Assembly: GCF_964026455.1 (NCBI RefSeq)
Contig: NZ_OZ032152.1
Span: 620,001 to 684,000 of the forward strand
DNA length: 64,000 nucleotides
Direction of reading: 5' to 3'
From: Rickettsia endosymbiont of Lasioglossum villosulum
GTDB taxonomy: Bacteria; Pseudomonadota; Alphaproteobacteria; Rickettsiales; Rickettsiaceae
The notes beneath the pieces were generated by a model. It was given only the letters and a program-made list of their open reading frames with translations. It was not told the origin of the DNA and made no database searches. Every line of letters starts with the position of its first letter. Position 1 is the stretch's first letter. Of this stretch, positions 28,782 to 36,988 are shown in pieces. The position numbers and the translations under genes are program-made.

Positions 28782-29630
28782 TTATAGAGTATATTTTTCT
28801 GAAATAAAACCTTTATCGATATAGCTAGGTAATTTTGATAATTCTTGTTTTAGTTCGTTATCTACTCCTATAGTTTCAAATTTACGATCAACTAAGAAAA
28901 TTATAGGCTTAGTATTGTGATTATAGAAAAAATCAAAATTTGGCTTGTTATCAAAATATCGATACACTCGAGGGAAATGATAAGCATGGGTAACAATAGC
29001 GATTTCAGTATTATTTAAATCAATATTACCGTCTTCATGTTCTTTATATAAAGTTTTAAACTGTCCGCCAGTGTTAGCCTGATTTTCCGGTAATGCAAAA
29101 ATATAAAAATTCTCTTTTGGATAATCCTTGATCTCGTTCTTATCTAAATCTTTCTGTAACAAACTGTTACCTTCCGCTCCGCCATTAAATAAAATTATCG
29201 GTCCATGCTCCTTTAATTCTTGATAAGTTAAATCAGATACGTGCTTATTAAGCTTTTTAGCGGCTACTTCTCTTGCAATTTCAATACCAAGTCTCATTCT
29301 ATTATAACCGTCTTCTTTATCTACAGCCCCTATATTTTGGGCATGAGAAATAATAGGCATTTTATTATAAGAATGTCTTGCTGACAAAACCCATACATAT
29401 TTTATATTCTTATCTATCTCAGGATTTTCAGTGGCATAAATATTTTGTATCTCTGAAATGAAACTTTTACGTACCTGCTCATTATTAATCTCTAAATTAT
29501 TAAGATCAGTTACTAGTTGTTCAAAATGCTTATCTTGTGTATGTTTTTGGTAATTCTGAAATCCTAGAATCGAAACTATAGCTATAATAATTATAGAAAT
29601 AGCAATGCCAAAGTTTTTGCAGCTTTTCAT
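28782..29630 (-). CDS. YdcF/SanA-like DUF218 protein, membrane-anchored
   Basis: 282 residues. Residues 8-26 (GIAISIIIIAIVSILGF) are an N-terminal membrane anchor. The DUF218 fold follows: YVWVLSARHS, GPIILFNGGAEGNS, ALPENQANTGGQFKTLY and IAIVTHAYHFPRVYRYF, the last matching the family motif VTsayHmpRa. Family members bind nucleotides or affect envelope permeability; the reaction is not settled. Stands alone, with prfB further upstream on the same strand and a palindromic element between. Confidence 0.75.
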   Translation of the reverse strand: MKSCKNFGIAISIIIIAIVSILGFQNYQKHTQDKHFEQLVTDLNNLEINNEQVRKSFISEIQNIYATENPEIDKNIKYVWVLSARHSYNKMPIISHAQNIGAVDKEDGYNRMRLGIEIAREVAAKKLNKHVSDLTYQELKEHGPIILFNGGAEGNSLLQKDLDKNEIKDYPKENFYIFALPENQANTGGQFKTLYKEHEDGNIDLNNTEIAIVTHAYHFPRVYRYFDNKPNFDFFYNHNTKPIIFLVDRKFETIGVDNELKQELSKLPSYIDKGFISEKYTL

Positions 29631-29730
29631 ATTGTGATAAAGTAATTAGGTTGAAATATGGGAGAGACATATCACGGCTTAATCGTAATATCAAGCAAAA
29701 TAACTTTTGGTAACTGGTATTACTATTTTC

Positions 29731-29841
29731 CGTCTGAGCTAAGGAAATTACGGAGTAATTGACGAAGCAATCCAGAAAAAATAATATTAGTATTTTTAAC
29801 TGGATTGCCGCGTCGATGCTACGCATCTCCTCGCAATGACG
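29731..29841. repeat. Rickettsia palindromic element, CGTCATTGCGAG type
   Basis: Degraded left arm near 29731, GCAATCCAG/CTGGATTGC inner arms, right end CCTCGCAATGACG ending 29841, just after the prfB stop codon. Confidence 0.75.
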
Positions 29842-29857
29842 GAAAAATTGATCCATT

Positions 29858-30965
29858 TTATCTCCTACCACCCGCATTCATAGCTAAGCTTGCTGAGACA
29901 AATTCTTCGAGATCGCCATCAAGTACGCCCTTAGTGTCAGAAGTTTCATAATCAGTGCGTAGATCTTTTACCATTTGATAGGGCTGCAACACATATGATC
30001 TAATTTGATGCCCCCAACTATTATCCGTCTTGGCGGCATTCTGCTCGTTAACACTATCGGTACGTTTTTGCATTTCAAGCTCATAGAGTTTAGCTTGTAG
30101 CATTTTCATAGCTTGAGCTTTATTTTTATGTTGCGATCTGTCGCTTTGGCATTGTGTAACCGTGCCGGTAGGTATATGGGTGATACGTACCGCTGAATCG
30201 GTAGTATTAACATGTTGTCCTCCCGCTCCCGATGCTCTAAAAGTATCGATTCTTAAATCTTTATCCTCAATTGTAATTGCTATATTGTCGTCAATTTCCG
30301 GATATACCCAGCTACTTGCAAAGCTGGTCATACGTTTGCCTGCCGCATTAAAAGGAGAAATACGCACCAACCTATGCACTCCTGCTTCAGTTTTAAGCCA
30401 GCCATAAGCACGCTTACCGATTATCCTAATCGTGCATGATTTTATGCCTGCTTCTTCGCCGTTAATCATATTAATGATCTCAGTTTTGAAGCCTAATCTT
30501 TCGGCAAAACGTAAATACATACGCATCATAATAGACGCCCAATCATGACTTTCTGTTCCTCCCGCTCCGGCATTTATTTCTAAAAAGCAGTTATTACTAT
30601 CTGCTTCGCCTGAAAACAAACACTCAGTTTCAAATTTTGCGGCAATAGTGCTTAAATTTTGTAAATCTTTCTCAACTTGCTGCATTATCTCAAGATCATT
30701 TTCAGCTTCAGCCATTTCTTCAAGCTCTAATGCATCTTTTAGATTAGACTTAATTTTATTATAAGCTCCTAATTGTTCTTCTAGATTGCTTTTTTCTCGT
30801 AGTAATTTTTGAGCATTAGCTTGATCATTCCATAGATCGGGACTTGCCGCTAACTCCTCTAACTCTGCTAGTCTAGTTGCTGACGTTTCGACGTCAAAGT
30901 GACCTCCGAAGCAGTTCTAAAGACTGCTCAATTTTCTTAACGTAATTCTCTATTTCCGCTCGCAT
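29858..30965 (-). CDS. prfB: peptide chain release factor 2, programmed +1 frameshift
   Basis: Full product about 368 residues. Starting at ATG 30965, MRAEIENYVKKIEQSLELL is followed by RRSL and TGA (30894-30896). Reading +1 at CTT-TGA-C gives DVETSATRLAELEELAASPD and joins the long frame. The site has all parts of the known RF2 autoregulation signal: CGGAGG (30903-30908) three bases before CTT, then TGAC. Low RF2 favours the shift, raising RF2. The GGQ motif (SGAGGQHVNTTDSAVRI) catalyses peptide release at UGA/UAA. The part from 30715 alone would be N-truncated. A palindromic element follows directly. Confidence 0.95.
30894..30908 (-). promoter_or_regulatory. programmed ribosomal frameshift site of prfB
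   Basis: Minus strand: CGGAGG, TCA, CTT, TGA, C. Internal Shine-Dalgarno-like sequence at 3-base spacing to the slippery CTT, as in E. coli. Confidence 0.93.
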
Positions 30966-31016
30966 TATTTTTTCCTGTTATATATTTTGGTTTTGTTATA
31001 TTATCGTGACTATAGA

Positions 31017-31113
31017 CGTCATTGCGAGGAAAAACTATAAGTTTTGACAAAGCAATCTCAGGATATTTTCATGAGATTGCCACGTCAAGGCTTCGCCTCT
31101 CCTCGCAATGACG
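31017..31113. repeat. Rickettsia palindromic element, CGTCATTGCGAG type
   Basis: CGTCATTGCGAGGA at 31017 and TCCTCGCAATGACG ending 31113, inner arms GCAATCTCAGG/CATGAGATTGC. It lies between the divergent prfB and lepA starts and so probably overlaps their promoters. Confidence 0.85.
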
Positions 31114-31147
31114 GAGATGATAAAACGCAAATTATATCACAATAATT

Positions 31148-32950
31148 ATGAATAATCAAAAATATATAAGGAACTTCTCAATAATAGCTCATATCGATCA
31201 CGGCAAATCTACTTTGGCTGACCGGTTAATTGAATATTGCGGTGGCTTGCAGGCAAGAGAAATGAGCCAGCAAGTACTAGATTCAATGGATATCGAAAAA
31301 GAGCGGGGCATAACAATCAAAGCCCAAACAGTGCGGCTTGTATATAAGGCTAAAGACGGCAATACTTACTACTTAAATTTGATGGATACCCCTGGGCATG
31401 TCGATTTCGCTTATGAGGTTAGTAGATCGCTTGCAGCGTGTGAGGGGTCGTTGTTAGTGGTTGATAGTACGCAAGGGGTAGAGGCACAAACTCTTGCCAA
31501 TGTTTATCAGGCAATTGAGAATAATCATGAAATAGTGCCAGTACTGAATAAGATTGATCTTCCGGCGTCAGAACCTGAGCAGGTAAAACAACAAATAGAG
31601 GACATAATTGGGATTGATGCAAGTGAGGCAGTACTGATTTCTGCCAAAAGTGGTATAGGTATTGACTTAGTTTTAGAAGCAATCGTAAATAAATTACCTC
31701 CACCGAAAGAAAGTAATACAGATATTTTAAAAGCATTGCTTGTTGATAGTTGGTATGACCCTTATCTTGGTGTAGTTATTTTAGTGCGTGTTATTGATGG
31801 ATCGTTACGTAAGAATATGAAAGTCAAAATGATGGCAACGAATTCGGTTTATACAATAGAGAATGTTGGATATTTTACTCCCAAAAAACATATTTCGGAT
31901 GTTCTGCATGCAGGGGAAATCGGCTTTTTCACTGCTTCTATAAAGCAGGTAGCAGATTGTAAGGTTGGAGATACTATTACCGATGAGAAGAAGCCTTGTG
32001 AGCAAGCTCTGCCAGGTTTTAAACCAAACTTGCCGGTAGTATTCTGCGGGCTTTATCCGACAGATAGTAGCGAGTTTGAGCATTTAAAGGATTCGCTGGC
32101 AAAACTTCGCCTTAATGATGCTAGCTTTGAGTATGAAATGGAAAGCTCATCAGCTTTAGGAGTTGGTTTTAGGTGTGGTTTTTTAGGGTTGCTACATTTA
32201 GAGATCATACAGGAACGTTTAAGTAGAGAGTTTGATCTAGATTTAATTACTACCGCTCCAAGCGTGGTGTATAAAATTCATATGCGTGAGGGTGAAGTGC
32301 TAGAGATTCACAATCCAGCTGATTTACCTGATCTGCAAAAAATCGACTCAATGGAAGAACCTTGGATTAAAGCAACTATAATGGTACCTGATGAGTTTTT
32401 AGGTGCGGTATTATCGCTTTGCACTGAAAAAAGAGGAATTCAGTTAGATCACAACTATATAGCAAATAGGGCAAAAGTAGTATATAAATTGCCACTAAAT
32501 GAGATAGTATATGATTTTTACGATCGGTTAAAAAGTTGCTCAAAAGGTTATGCAAGTTTTGAATGGCAAATGGATACATACGAGCCGTCTGAACTTGTGA
32601 AGCTTGGGATTCTGGTTAACAGCGAGGTAGTTGATGCGTTATCGACAATCGTACATCGCTCACGTGCTGAGCAGCGGGGGAGGGCGTTATGCATAAGGCT
32701 AAAGGATTTGATACCGAGACAGCAGATCGATATTGCAATTCAAGCAAGTATTGGCAGCCGTATTATTGCCCGTGAGACTATTAAGGCATTGCGTAAAGAT
32801 GTTTTATCCAAATGTTACGGCGGTGATATAACTCGTAAACGTAAGCTGCTCGAGAAGCAAAAAGCCGGTAAGAAGAGAATGAGGCAGTACGGCAATATCG
32901 AAATCCCACAATCTGCATTCATCGCAGCATTAAAAATAGGGGATGAATAG
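31148..32950 (+). CDS. lepA: elongation factor 4 (LepA), back-translocating GTPase
   Basis: 600 residues, normal for EF4. GTPase motifs: [14 protein letters not shown] (G1), GITIKAQTV (G2), DTPGHVDF (G3), NKIDLP (G4), SAKSGIG (G5). The LepA-specific C-terminal domain ends [23 protein letters not shown] ([15 protein letters not shown]) with the basic tail typical of the family. It binds stalled ribosomes and promotes back-translocation or initiation steps. ATG 31148 is preceded only by AT-rich DNA. Confidence 0.98.
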   Translation: MNNQKYIRNFSIIAHIDHGKSTLADRLIEYCGGLQAREMSQQVLDSMDIEKERGITIKAQTVRLVYKAKDGNTYYLNLMDTPGHVDFAYEVSRSLAACEGSLLVVDSTQGVEAQTLANVYQAIENNHEIVPVLNKIDLPASEPEQVKQQIEDIIGIDASEAVLISAKSGIGIDLVLEAIVNKLPPPKESNTDILKALLVDSWYDPYLGVVILVRVIDGSLRKNMKVKMMATNSVYTIENVGYFTPKKHISDVLHAGEIGFFTASIKQVADCKVGDTITDEKKPCEQALPGFKPNLPVVFCGLYPTDSSEFEHLKDSLAKLRLNDASFEYEMESSSALGVGFRCGFLGLLHLEIIQERLSREFDLDLITTAPSVVYKIHMREGEVLEIHNPADLPDLQKIDSMEEPWIKATIMVPDEFLGAVLSLCTEKRGIQLDHNYIANRAKVVYKLPLNEIVYDFYDRLKSCSKGYASFEWQMDTYEPSELVKLGILVNSEVVDALSTIVHRSRAEQRGRALCIRLKDLIPRQQIDIAIQASIGSRIIARETIKALRKDVLSKCYGGDITRKRKLLEKQKAGKKRMRQYGNIEIPQSAFIAALKIGDE

Positions 32951-32962
32951 TAGTTTTTTCTT

Positions 32963-33008
32963 CGTCATCCCGTGATTTATTCACGGGATTCAGCATAAAG
33001 CGAGATAA
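32963..33008. repeat. partial palindromic element
   Basis: CGTCATCCCGTGATTTATTCACGGGAT hairpin then AGCATAAAGCGAGAT...CTAAGC, cut off where the CdiA fragment begins; its centre supplies the last codons of that fragment. Confidence 0.6.
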
Positions 33009-33023
33009 CCTAAGCTTTTTATA

Positions 33024-33545
33024 TTAGTATTTTTTATTATTTTCTGTATTTAGTTTAACACCGGTTCGCAGCATCCTCCTCTCAAAGATCGCCTGATTAC
33101 GACCAACCACCCCGCCAAGCCTTGCCTTCTCCGCCACATTACCAAAGCCAGTACCGTTCATTATCCCAGTCGTAACACCAGCCGCTAGCATATCCTTGCC
33201 TAGCGATCTTAAAGCCTTTTTGCTAGTAGATTCCTTTACTCCCTTTAAAATATTCCCACCATTATTTGCAGCTCCTATCACCACTCCAGACGCAAATCCA
33301 CTCACCCCAGCCGCTATAGCACTACTTACGCCTGCTCCAACTGCACCAATCGTACTACCTACTCCGGCGGTTGCTGCCGTTACTGCTGTCCCTATTACCA
33401 CTTGAGCTTGAGGGGTTAATGTACGTGTCTTACGATCCCAGTTCTTACTTTCTCTCTTTATCTCACCAATATTTACATTCTGCTTGCCCTGCCTTGCCTC
33501 CAACATACTCACCCAAGCAGACCTTAACCAAAAACCTACTTCTTT
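33024..33545 (-). pseudogene. CdiA/FhaB-like fragment, pre-toxin region (second copy)
   Basis: A 162-residue frame from GTG 33512, open back to about 33582. Just upstream it reads KEVGFWLRSAWVSMLEARQG, typical of large haemagglutinin/CdiA proteins, followed by DUF637-type AVTAATAGVGSTIGAVGAG and NNGGNILKGVKESTSKKALR. From about 33080 to 33330 it is nearly identical to the start of the 34275 frame. It breaks off after AIFERRMLRTGVKLNTENNKKY, where the last residues come from palindromic-element DNA. No secretion domain, so a displaced or duplicated module end. Confidence 0.65.
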
Positions 33546-33871
33546 GGTATTTGCGGAGTTTCGATTAGTTTTAGTCTCGCACGTTTAGAATTATCATTTA
33601 CTGCAAGATATTTAGGATTCTGTTTAAGCCCTAAGTTCCTCATAATATCATTAAAAATATTTTCTATTTCTTTGAACTCGTTTTCTAAATACTCAAGATT
33701 AGCATCACATTTACTATAACTATTAACAATGTTTTCTGTTAGCCTTTCTGTTGTCTTTACAGCCGCTTTGCCTAGATTTATAACTAGCATTCTTTGAAAA
33801 AGACTTTTTAATATTAATTTTAGCTTTTTATTAAGTATTAATTTTATTAAATTAACTATTCGGTGCATCAC
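33536..33871 (-). CDS. unknown ORF inside the CDI mosaic
   Basis: 111 residues starting MMHRIVNLIKLILNKKLKLI, basic and leucine-rich at the start, then charged helices (YLENEFKEIENIFNDIMRNL). Not recognised. On its upstream side (33885-33965) lies a degenerate copy of the sequence TNNLQIGADSAILEKSK from the 34275 protein, and on its downstream side the second pre-toxin copy begins. It occupies the place where an exchanged toxin tail or immunity gene would be expected, but nothing in its sequence proves either. Confidence 0.4.
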   Translation of the reverse strand: MMHRIVNLIKLILNKKLKLILKSLFQRMLVINLGKAAVKTTERLTENIVNSYSKCDANLEYLENEFKEIENIFNDIMRNLGLKQNPKYLAVNDNSKRARLKLIETPQIPKK

Positions 33872-33884
33872 TTTCCTAAATCAA

Positions 33885-33965
33885 ATATTTACTATTCTCT
33901 AAAATAGCATTATCTGATCCAGTTTGTAAACTATTAGTAGAAAATAAAAATAAGATGGTTTTGAT
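33885..33965 (-). pseudogene. short duplicate of the CdiA C-terminal boundary region
   Basis: Translates KIKTILFLFSTNSLQTGSDN, then AILENSK, matching KIGTIISLLATNNLQIGADS plus AILEKSK of the 34275 protein. It shows that recombination joined pieces of at least two module copies here. Confidence 0.6.
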
Positions 33966-33966
33966 T

Positions 33967-34278
33967 TTAAAGTTTTTTGTTAGAATTTTTTCTCTCTATT
34001 TCGAAAAATTTACTCATTATTTCTACTAGTTCCTTTTTTGTGTTTACACTAGCACGACCTACAGCTTGAGCTGGTTTATCAGAAACATTAGATAATACCT
34101 CACATTCATAAAAGTAATCATCCTTATCATAAATACAAATGTAAATTAATTTATTATTTCTTTTAAACCCAATAGAATTAAAATCGTCCCAATCATCTAC
34201 TACAGAAAAAGTATCATCACCAAACTCCTTATTAATTATATCTATGAATCTTATTACTAATTGGTTTTTTTCTATCAT
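33967..34278 (-). CDS. candidate CDI immunity protein (CdiI-like)
   Basis: 103 residues, small and acidic, starting MIEKNQLVIRFIDIINKEFG. Its ATG overlaps the TGA of the toxin-like frame by ATGA, the tight coupling usual for cdiA-cdiI. Immunity proteins are too diverse to recognise by sequence, so the call rests on size, charge, position and overlap. Rich in aromatic and acidic residues (DDWDDFNSIGF, YDKDDYFYECE). Expected role: binds and blocks the C-terminal toxin of its neighbour in the cytoplasm. Confidence 0.55.
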   Translation of the reverse strand: MIEKNQLVIRFIDIINKEFGDDTFSVVDDWDDFNSIGFKRNNKLIYICIYDKDDYFYECEVLSNVSDKPAQAVGRASVNTKKELVEIMSKFFEIERKNSNKKL

Positions 34279-35606
34279 TTTAAAAAATCTTTTTTTATTA
34301 ATAATTTTTTAGCAGTTCTTGCTGCGTCTACTCTATTATTTGCATCATTTAAAATTTCTCTTAATGTTTTATCCCAATATTCTCCTGGAAATTCTTCTCT
34401 AATACTTCCTTTTCTATGTTCTGATACAAATTCTCTTGCAGTTTTATCAAGGCTTTCAAGAACTTTACGACCAGTAACATTATTATCTTTAATTTCATAT
34501 TTTTTTCCATCCTTAGCTAATTGTTTTTCTTTCTGATTCTTATCTTTGTCCGGTTCGAAGTCAGGTTTCATTGAGCCAGAAGCAGCAACAGCCTTTTCTT
34601 GAGATTGAGGATTGGCTTTACTATTATTATTTCCCTTATTACCATGTTTACTTTTCTCTAAAATAGCACTATCTGCTCCAATTTGTAAATTATTAGTAGC
34701 AAGTAGAGATATAATAGTTCCGATTTTGGCAGAAGAAGCGGTTTCGTTATCAATAATTCCTAATGAGTTTAGTTTCTCTGCTAAACTATTGAACATATTC
34801 GAAAGAACTATTGGAACATCGGAAATACTAGGCAAAGAAATATCCGGCAATAATGGCTCGGCATCAACTTTTTCTCTGTCACCAATTACAGCTGTGGAGG
34901 TAGACAATAAAGCTTGCGTCATTAATGCTTGTTGCTGGAATAAATGCAGAGCAGCATTATACTCCACCACCGAAGAGGAGATGCTAGTTGCCATTTGCAT
35001 GTCGGAGGCGGATGCACCGGCGAGCATCGCGGTAGCTGCGACTATAGTGTCGTTCCAATTAGATAAGCCAGTGCCGCTTTCGCCAGTGCCAGAAAACTTA
35101 TGAGCTGGGGAAGAGGTAAGACCGCTTAAAGCCTCACCCATACCACCAGCGAGCATACCTATAGCAACATTACCCTTGCTCGCTAAGGCGTACGTCCCAC
35201 CAAGTGCCGAATGCATCATTACTTTGGCTGCTCTTTCTTCACTTAGACCATATCGCTGTCCTATGTCCCCGATATAGCCTTGACCGACTGCTAAAGCCCC
35301 ACGCAGCACCTCACCCATGAAATTATCACGAAGACTGCCGCCCTTAATCGCTGTATTAACACCGGTTCGCAGCATCATTCTCTCAAAGATTGCCTGATTA
35401 CGACCAGTTACGCCTACATCTTTTGCTTTCTCTGCTACATCCCCAAAACCTGTGCCGTTCATTACTCCCGTTATAACACCAGCTGCTAGCATATCCTTGC
35501 CTAGCGATCTTAAAGCCTTTTTGCTAGTAGATTCCTTTACTCCCTTTAAAATATTCCCACCATTATTTGCAGCTCTTATCACCACTCCAGACGCAAATCC
35601 ACTCAC
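34275..35606 (-). CDS. orphan CdiA/FhaB C-terminal module with candidate toxin tail
   Basis: 443 residues, start at GTG 35606 only because homology to the longer copy at 33512 ends there; the 5' part is lost. Residues 1-150 are the DUF637/pre-toxin region (NNGGNILKGVKESTSKKALR, GGSLRDNFMGEVLRGALAVG, MHSALGGTYALASKGNVAIG). Residues 150-340 are variable. The last 100 (from MKPDFEPDKDKNQKE to KKLLIKKDFLK) are charged, with EFPGEYWDKTLREI, and look like a polymorphic-toxin tail of unknown class. The immunity candidate overlaps its stop. No TpsB transporter or filament part is in the window, so it is an orphan module. Confidence 0.7.
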   Translation of the reverse strand: MSGFASGVVIRAANNGGNILKGVKESTSKKALRSLGKDMLAAGVITGVMNGTGFGDVAEKAKDVGVTGRNQAIFERMMLRTGVNTAIKGGSLRDNFMGEVLRGALAVGQGYIGDIGQRYGLSEERAAKVMMHSALGGTYALASKGNVAIGMLAGGMGEALSGLTSSPAHKFSGTGESGTGLSNWNDTIVAATAMLAGASASDMQMATSISSSVVEYNAALHLFQQQALMTQALLSTSTAVIGDREKVDAEPLLPDISLPSISDVPIVLSNMFNSLAEKLNSLGIIDNETASSAKIGTIISLLATNNLQIGADSAILEKSKHGNKGNNNSKANPQSQEKAVAASGSMKPDFEPDKDKNQKEKQLAKDGKKYEIKDNNVTGRKVLESLDKTAREFVSEHRKGSIREEFPGEYWDKTLREILNDANNRVDAARTAKKLLIKKDFLK

Positions 35607-35808
35607 CCCAGCCGCTATAGCATTATATCCCTACATGTGATGATGTTTATTTAAAAGGATTAATATCTCTAACTTCTATGACACTTGCTAAATTTTTATC
35701 ATTCCTTATAAGTTTTAATTATATTACGGTTTTCATCTTCTATTACTACCGTTCCATCTTAGTATTTTCTAGTACAATATTTATAGTCAATATCCCATAA
35801 AAATAACA

Positions 35809-36891
35809 TTAAACTATATCTTCAACGTCCCCACCTAAAGTAGTAGGATTTTTCTCAATAATTTCTTCAAGAGAAAAGAATACAGATTTAGAAGAAGTAT
35901 CCACTAATTTAGAACCTTTTTTAGATGGTTGATTAGTTTCAGCAGAATCCGAAATATACCCCTCATCTTTAAAATCACTTTTATTAATTACTTTCATATC
36001 TTCTATTATCTCTTCTTTCAGTTTATTTATAGCTTCTGTATAACTTTTAAATTTTGAAGTATCAGCTTCATATTGAATTAATAGTTTGCATATAGCTTTA
36101 TATGTATCATTTTTTGGTTCAGCTATATGTGCAAATAATGCTATAAAAACTACTTTACCTCTTTCTAGAATTTCAGCATTAGGATTACCGCCATGCTCTA
36201 ATAAAAATTTAAGTGTTTCTACATAATTAGATAAGTCTTTTTTTGTTTCAGAAAATGAACTGTCGGAATAAGTAGGATCATTGGCTGGAATCGCAGCATT
36301 TACTAATAAAGCAACAAGATCTTCTGAATAACCATCGTGAGCTGTTGCACCATATTTGAATAGCTTTTCTAAAATTTCTACATTACCTTTTAGTATTGCG
36401 GATATAACACCTTGAGATGCGATAGCACCATTTTTTAGGAGATAATTTATTACGTCAATATGTTCTTGCATGGTGGCAATACTTAATATAGCCCCTCCAT
36501 GTAAAGGATTATTAATTGTAGTATTAACATCAAAATTTTTTTCTTCAATAAAATATTGAACTAAATCTAAACGACCTTTATGAACTGCTTTATAAAGATA
36601 CTCATCAGGAAGTTCTGATGAAGATAAGGAAATTAATGTTTTAATTTCTTCTAGGGTATATTCATGACCTATTGCAAAATAAATAGCTTCATTTATATCA
36701 ACTTTTTTTGCTAATAACTCTGTTATTATTTTTTCATCTTTTAGCTTAATCGCTCTATTTAATGCTGTTCCATGTTTAGGATCAACATAGTTGATTTGAT
36801 TGGTTTTTATAAGTTTTTGAATATCGGCTTTTAAAATTTGTTTTTTAGTTTTAAAAAAATTTCCTAGAGCTAAAGAGGAGGATTTTTTCAT
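35809..36891 (-). CDS. ankyrin-repeat protein with hairpin at its start codon
   Basis: 360 residues. Ankyrin repeats span about 35-265 (GTALNRAIKLKDEKIITELL, AILSIATMQEHIDVINYLLK, SAILKGNVEILEKLFKYGA, TLKFLLEHGGNPN). The tail is polar and ends NPTTLGGDVEDIV, with the GGD also seen in two other unknown proteins here. No signal peptide. The ATG (36891) directly abuts an inverted repeat (36892-36951) whose arm contains the only Shine-Dalgarno-like AAGG, so translation is probably controlled. Confidence 0.85.
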   Translation of the reverse strand: MKKSSSLALGNFFKTKKQILKADIQKLIKTNQINYVDPKHGTALNRAIKLKDEKIITELLAKKVDINEAIYFAIGHEYTLEEIKTLISLSSSELPDEYLYKAVHKGRLDLVQYFIEEKNFDVNTTINNPLHGGAILSIATMQEHIDVINYLLKNGAIASQGVISAILKGNVEILEKLFKYGATAHDGYSEDLVALLVNAAIPANDPTYSDSSFSETKKDLSNYVETLKFLLEHGGNPNAEILERGKVVFIALFAHIAEPKNDTYKAICKLLIQYEADTSKFKSYTEAINKLKEEIIEDMKVINKSDFKDEGYISDSAETNQPSKKGSKLVDTSSKSVFFSLEEIIEKNPTTLGGDVEDIV

Positions 36892-36951
36892 GATAATTTA
36901 CCTTAATTAATTTATAGCGGGCGTACTATAAAGTAATTAAGGTAAATTATC
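36892..36951 (-). promoter_or_regulatory. 18+7 bp hairpin burying the ribosome site of the ankyrin gene
   Basis: GATAATTTACCTTAATTA at 36892-36909 and its exact complement at 36934-36951; inside, TTTATAG/CTATAAA pair around the loop TACGCCCG. The arm nearest the gene ends one base before ATG and holds AAGG. As RNA this would hide the ribosome site; as DNA it is a palindrome for a dimeric regulator. Confidence 0.65.
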
Positions 36952-36988
36952 AATATAAAATATTAACTAAATATCAAAGAATTAACTA

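Noticed and set aside
29530..29877. 115-codon minus-strand ORF between the YdcF-like gene and prfB
   Set aside because: Overlaps both genes in another frame and consists partly of a palindromic element.
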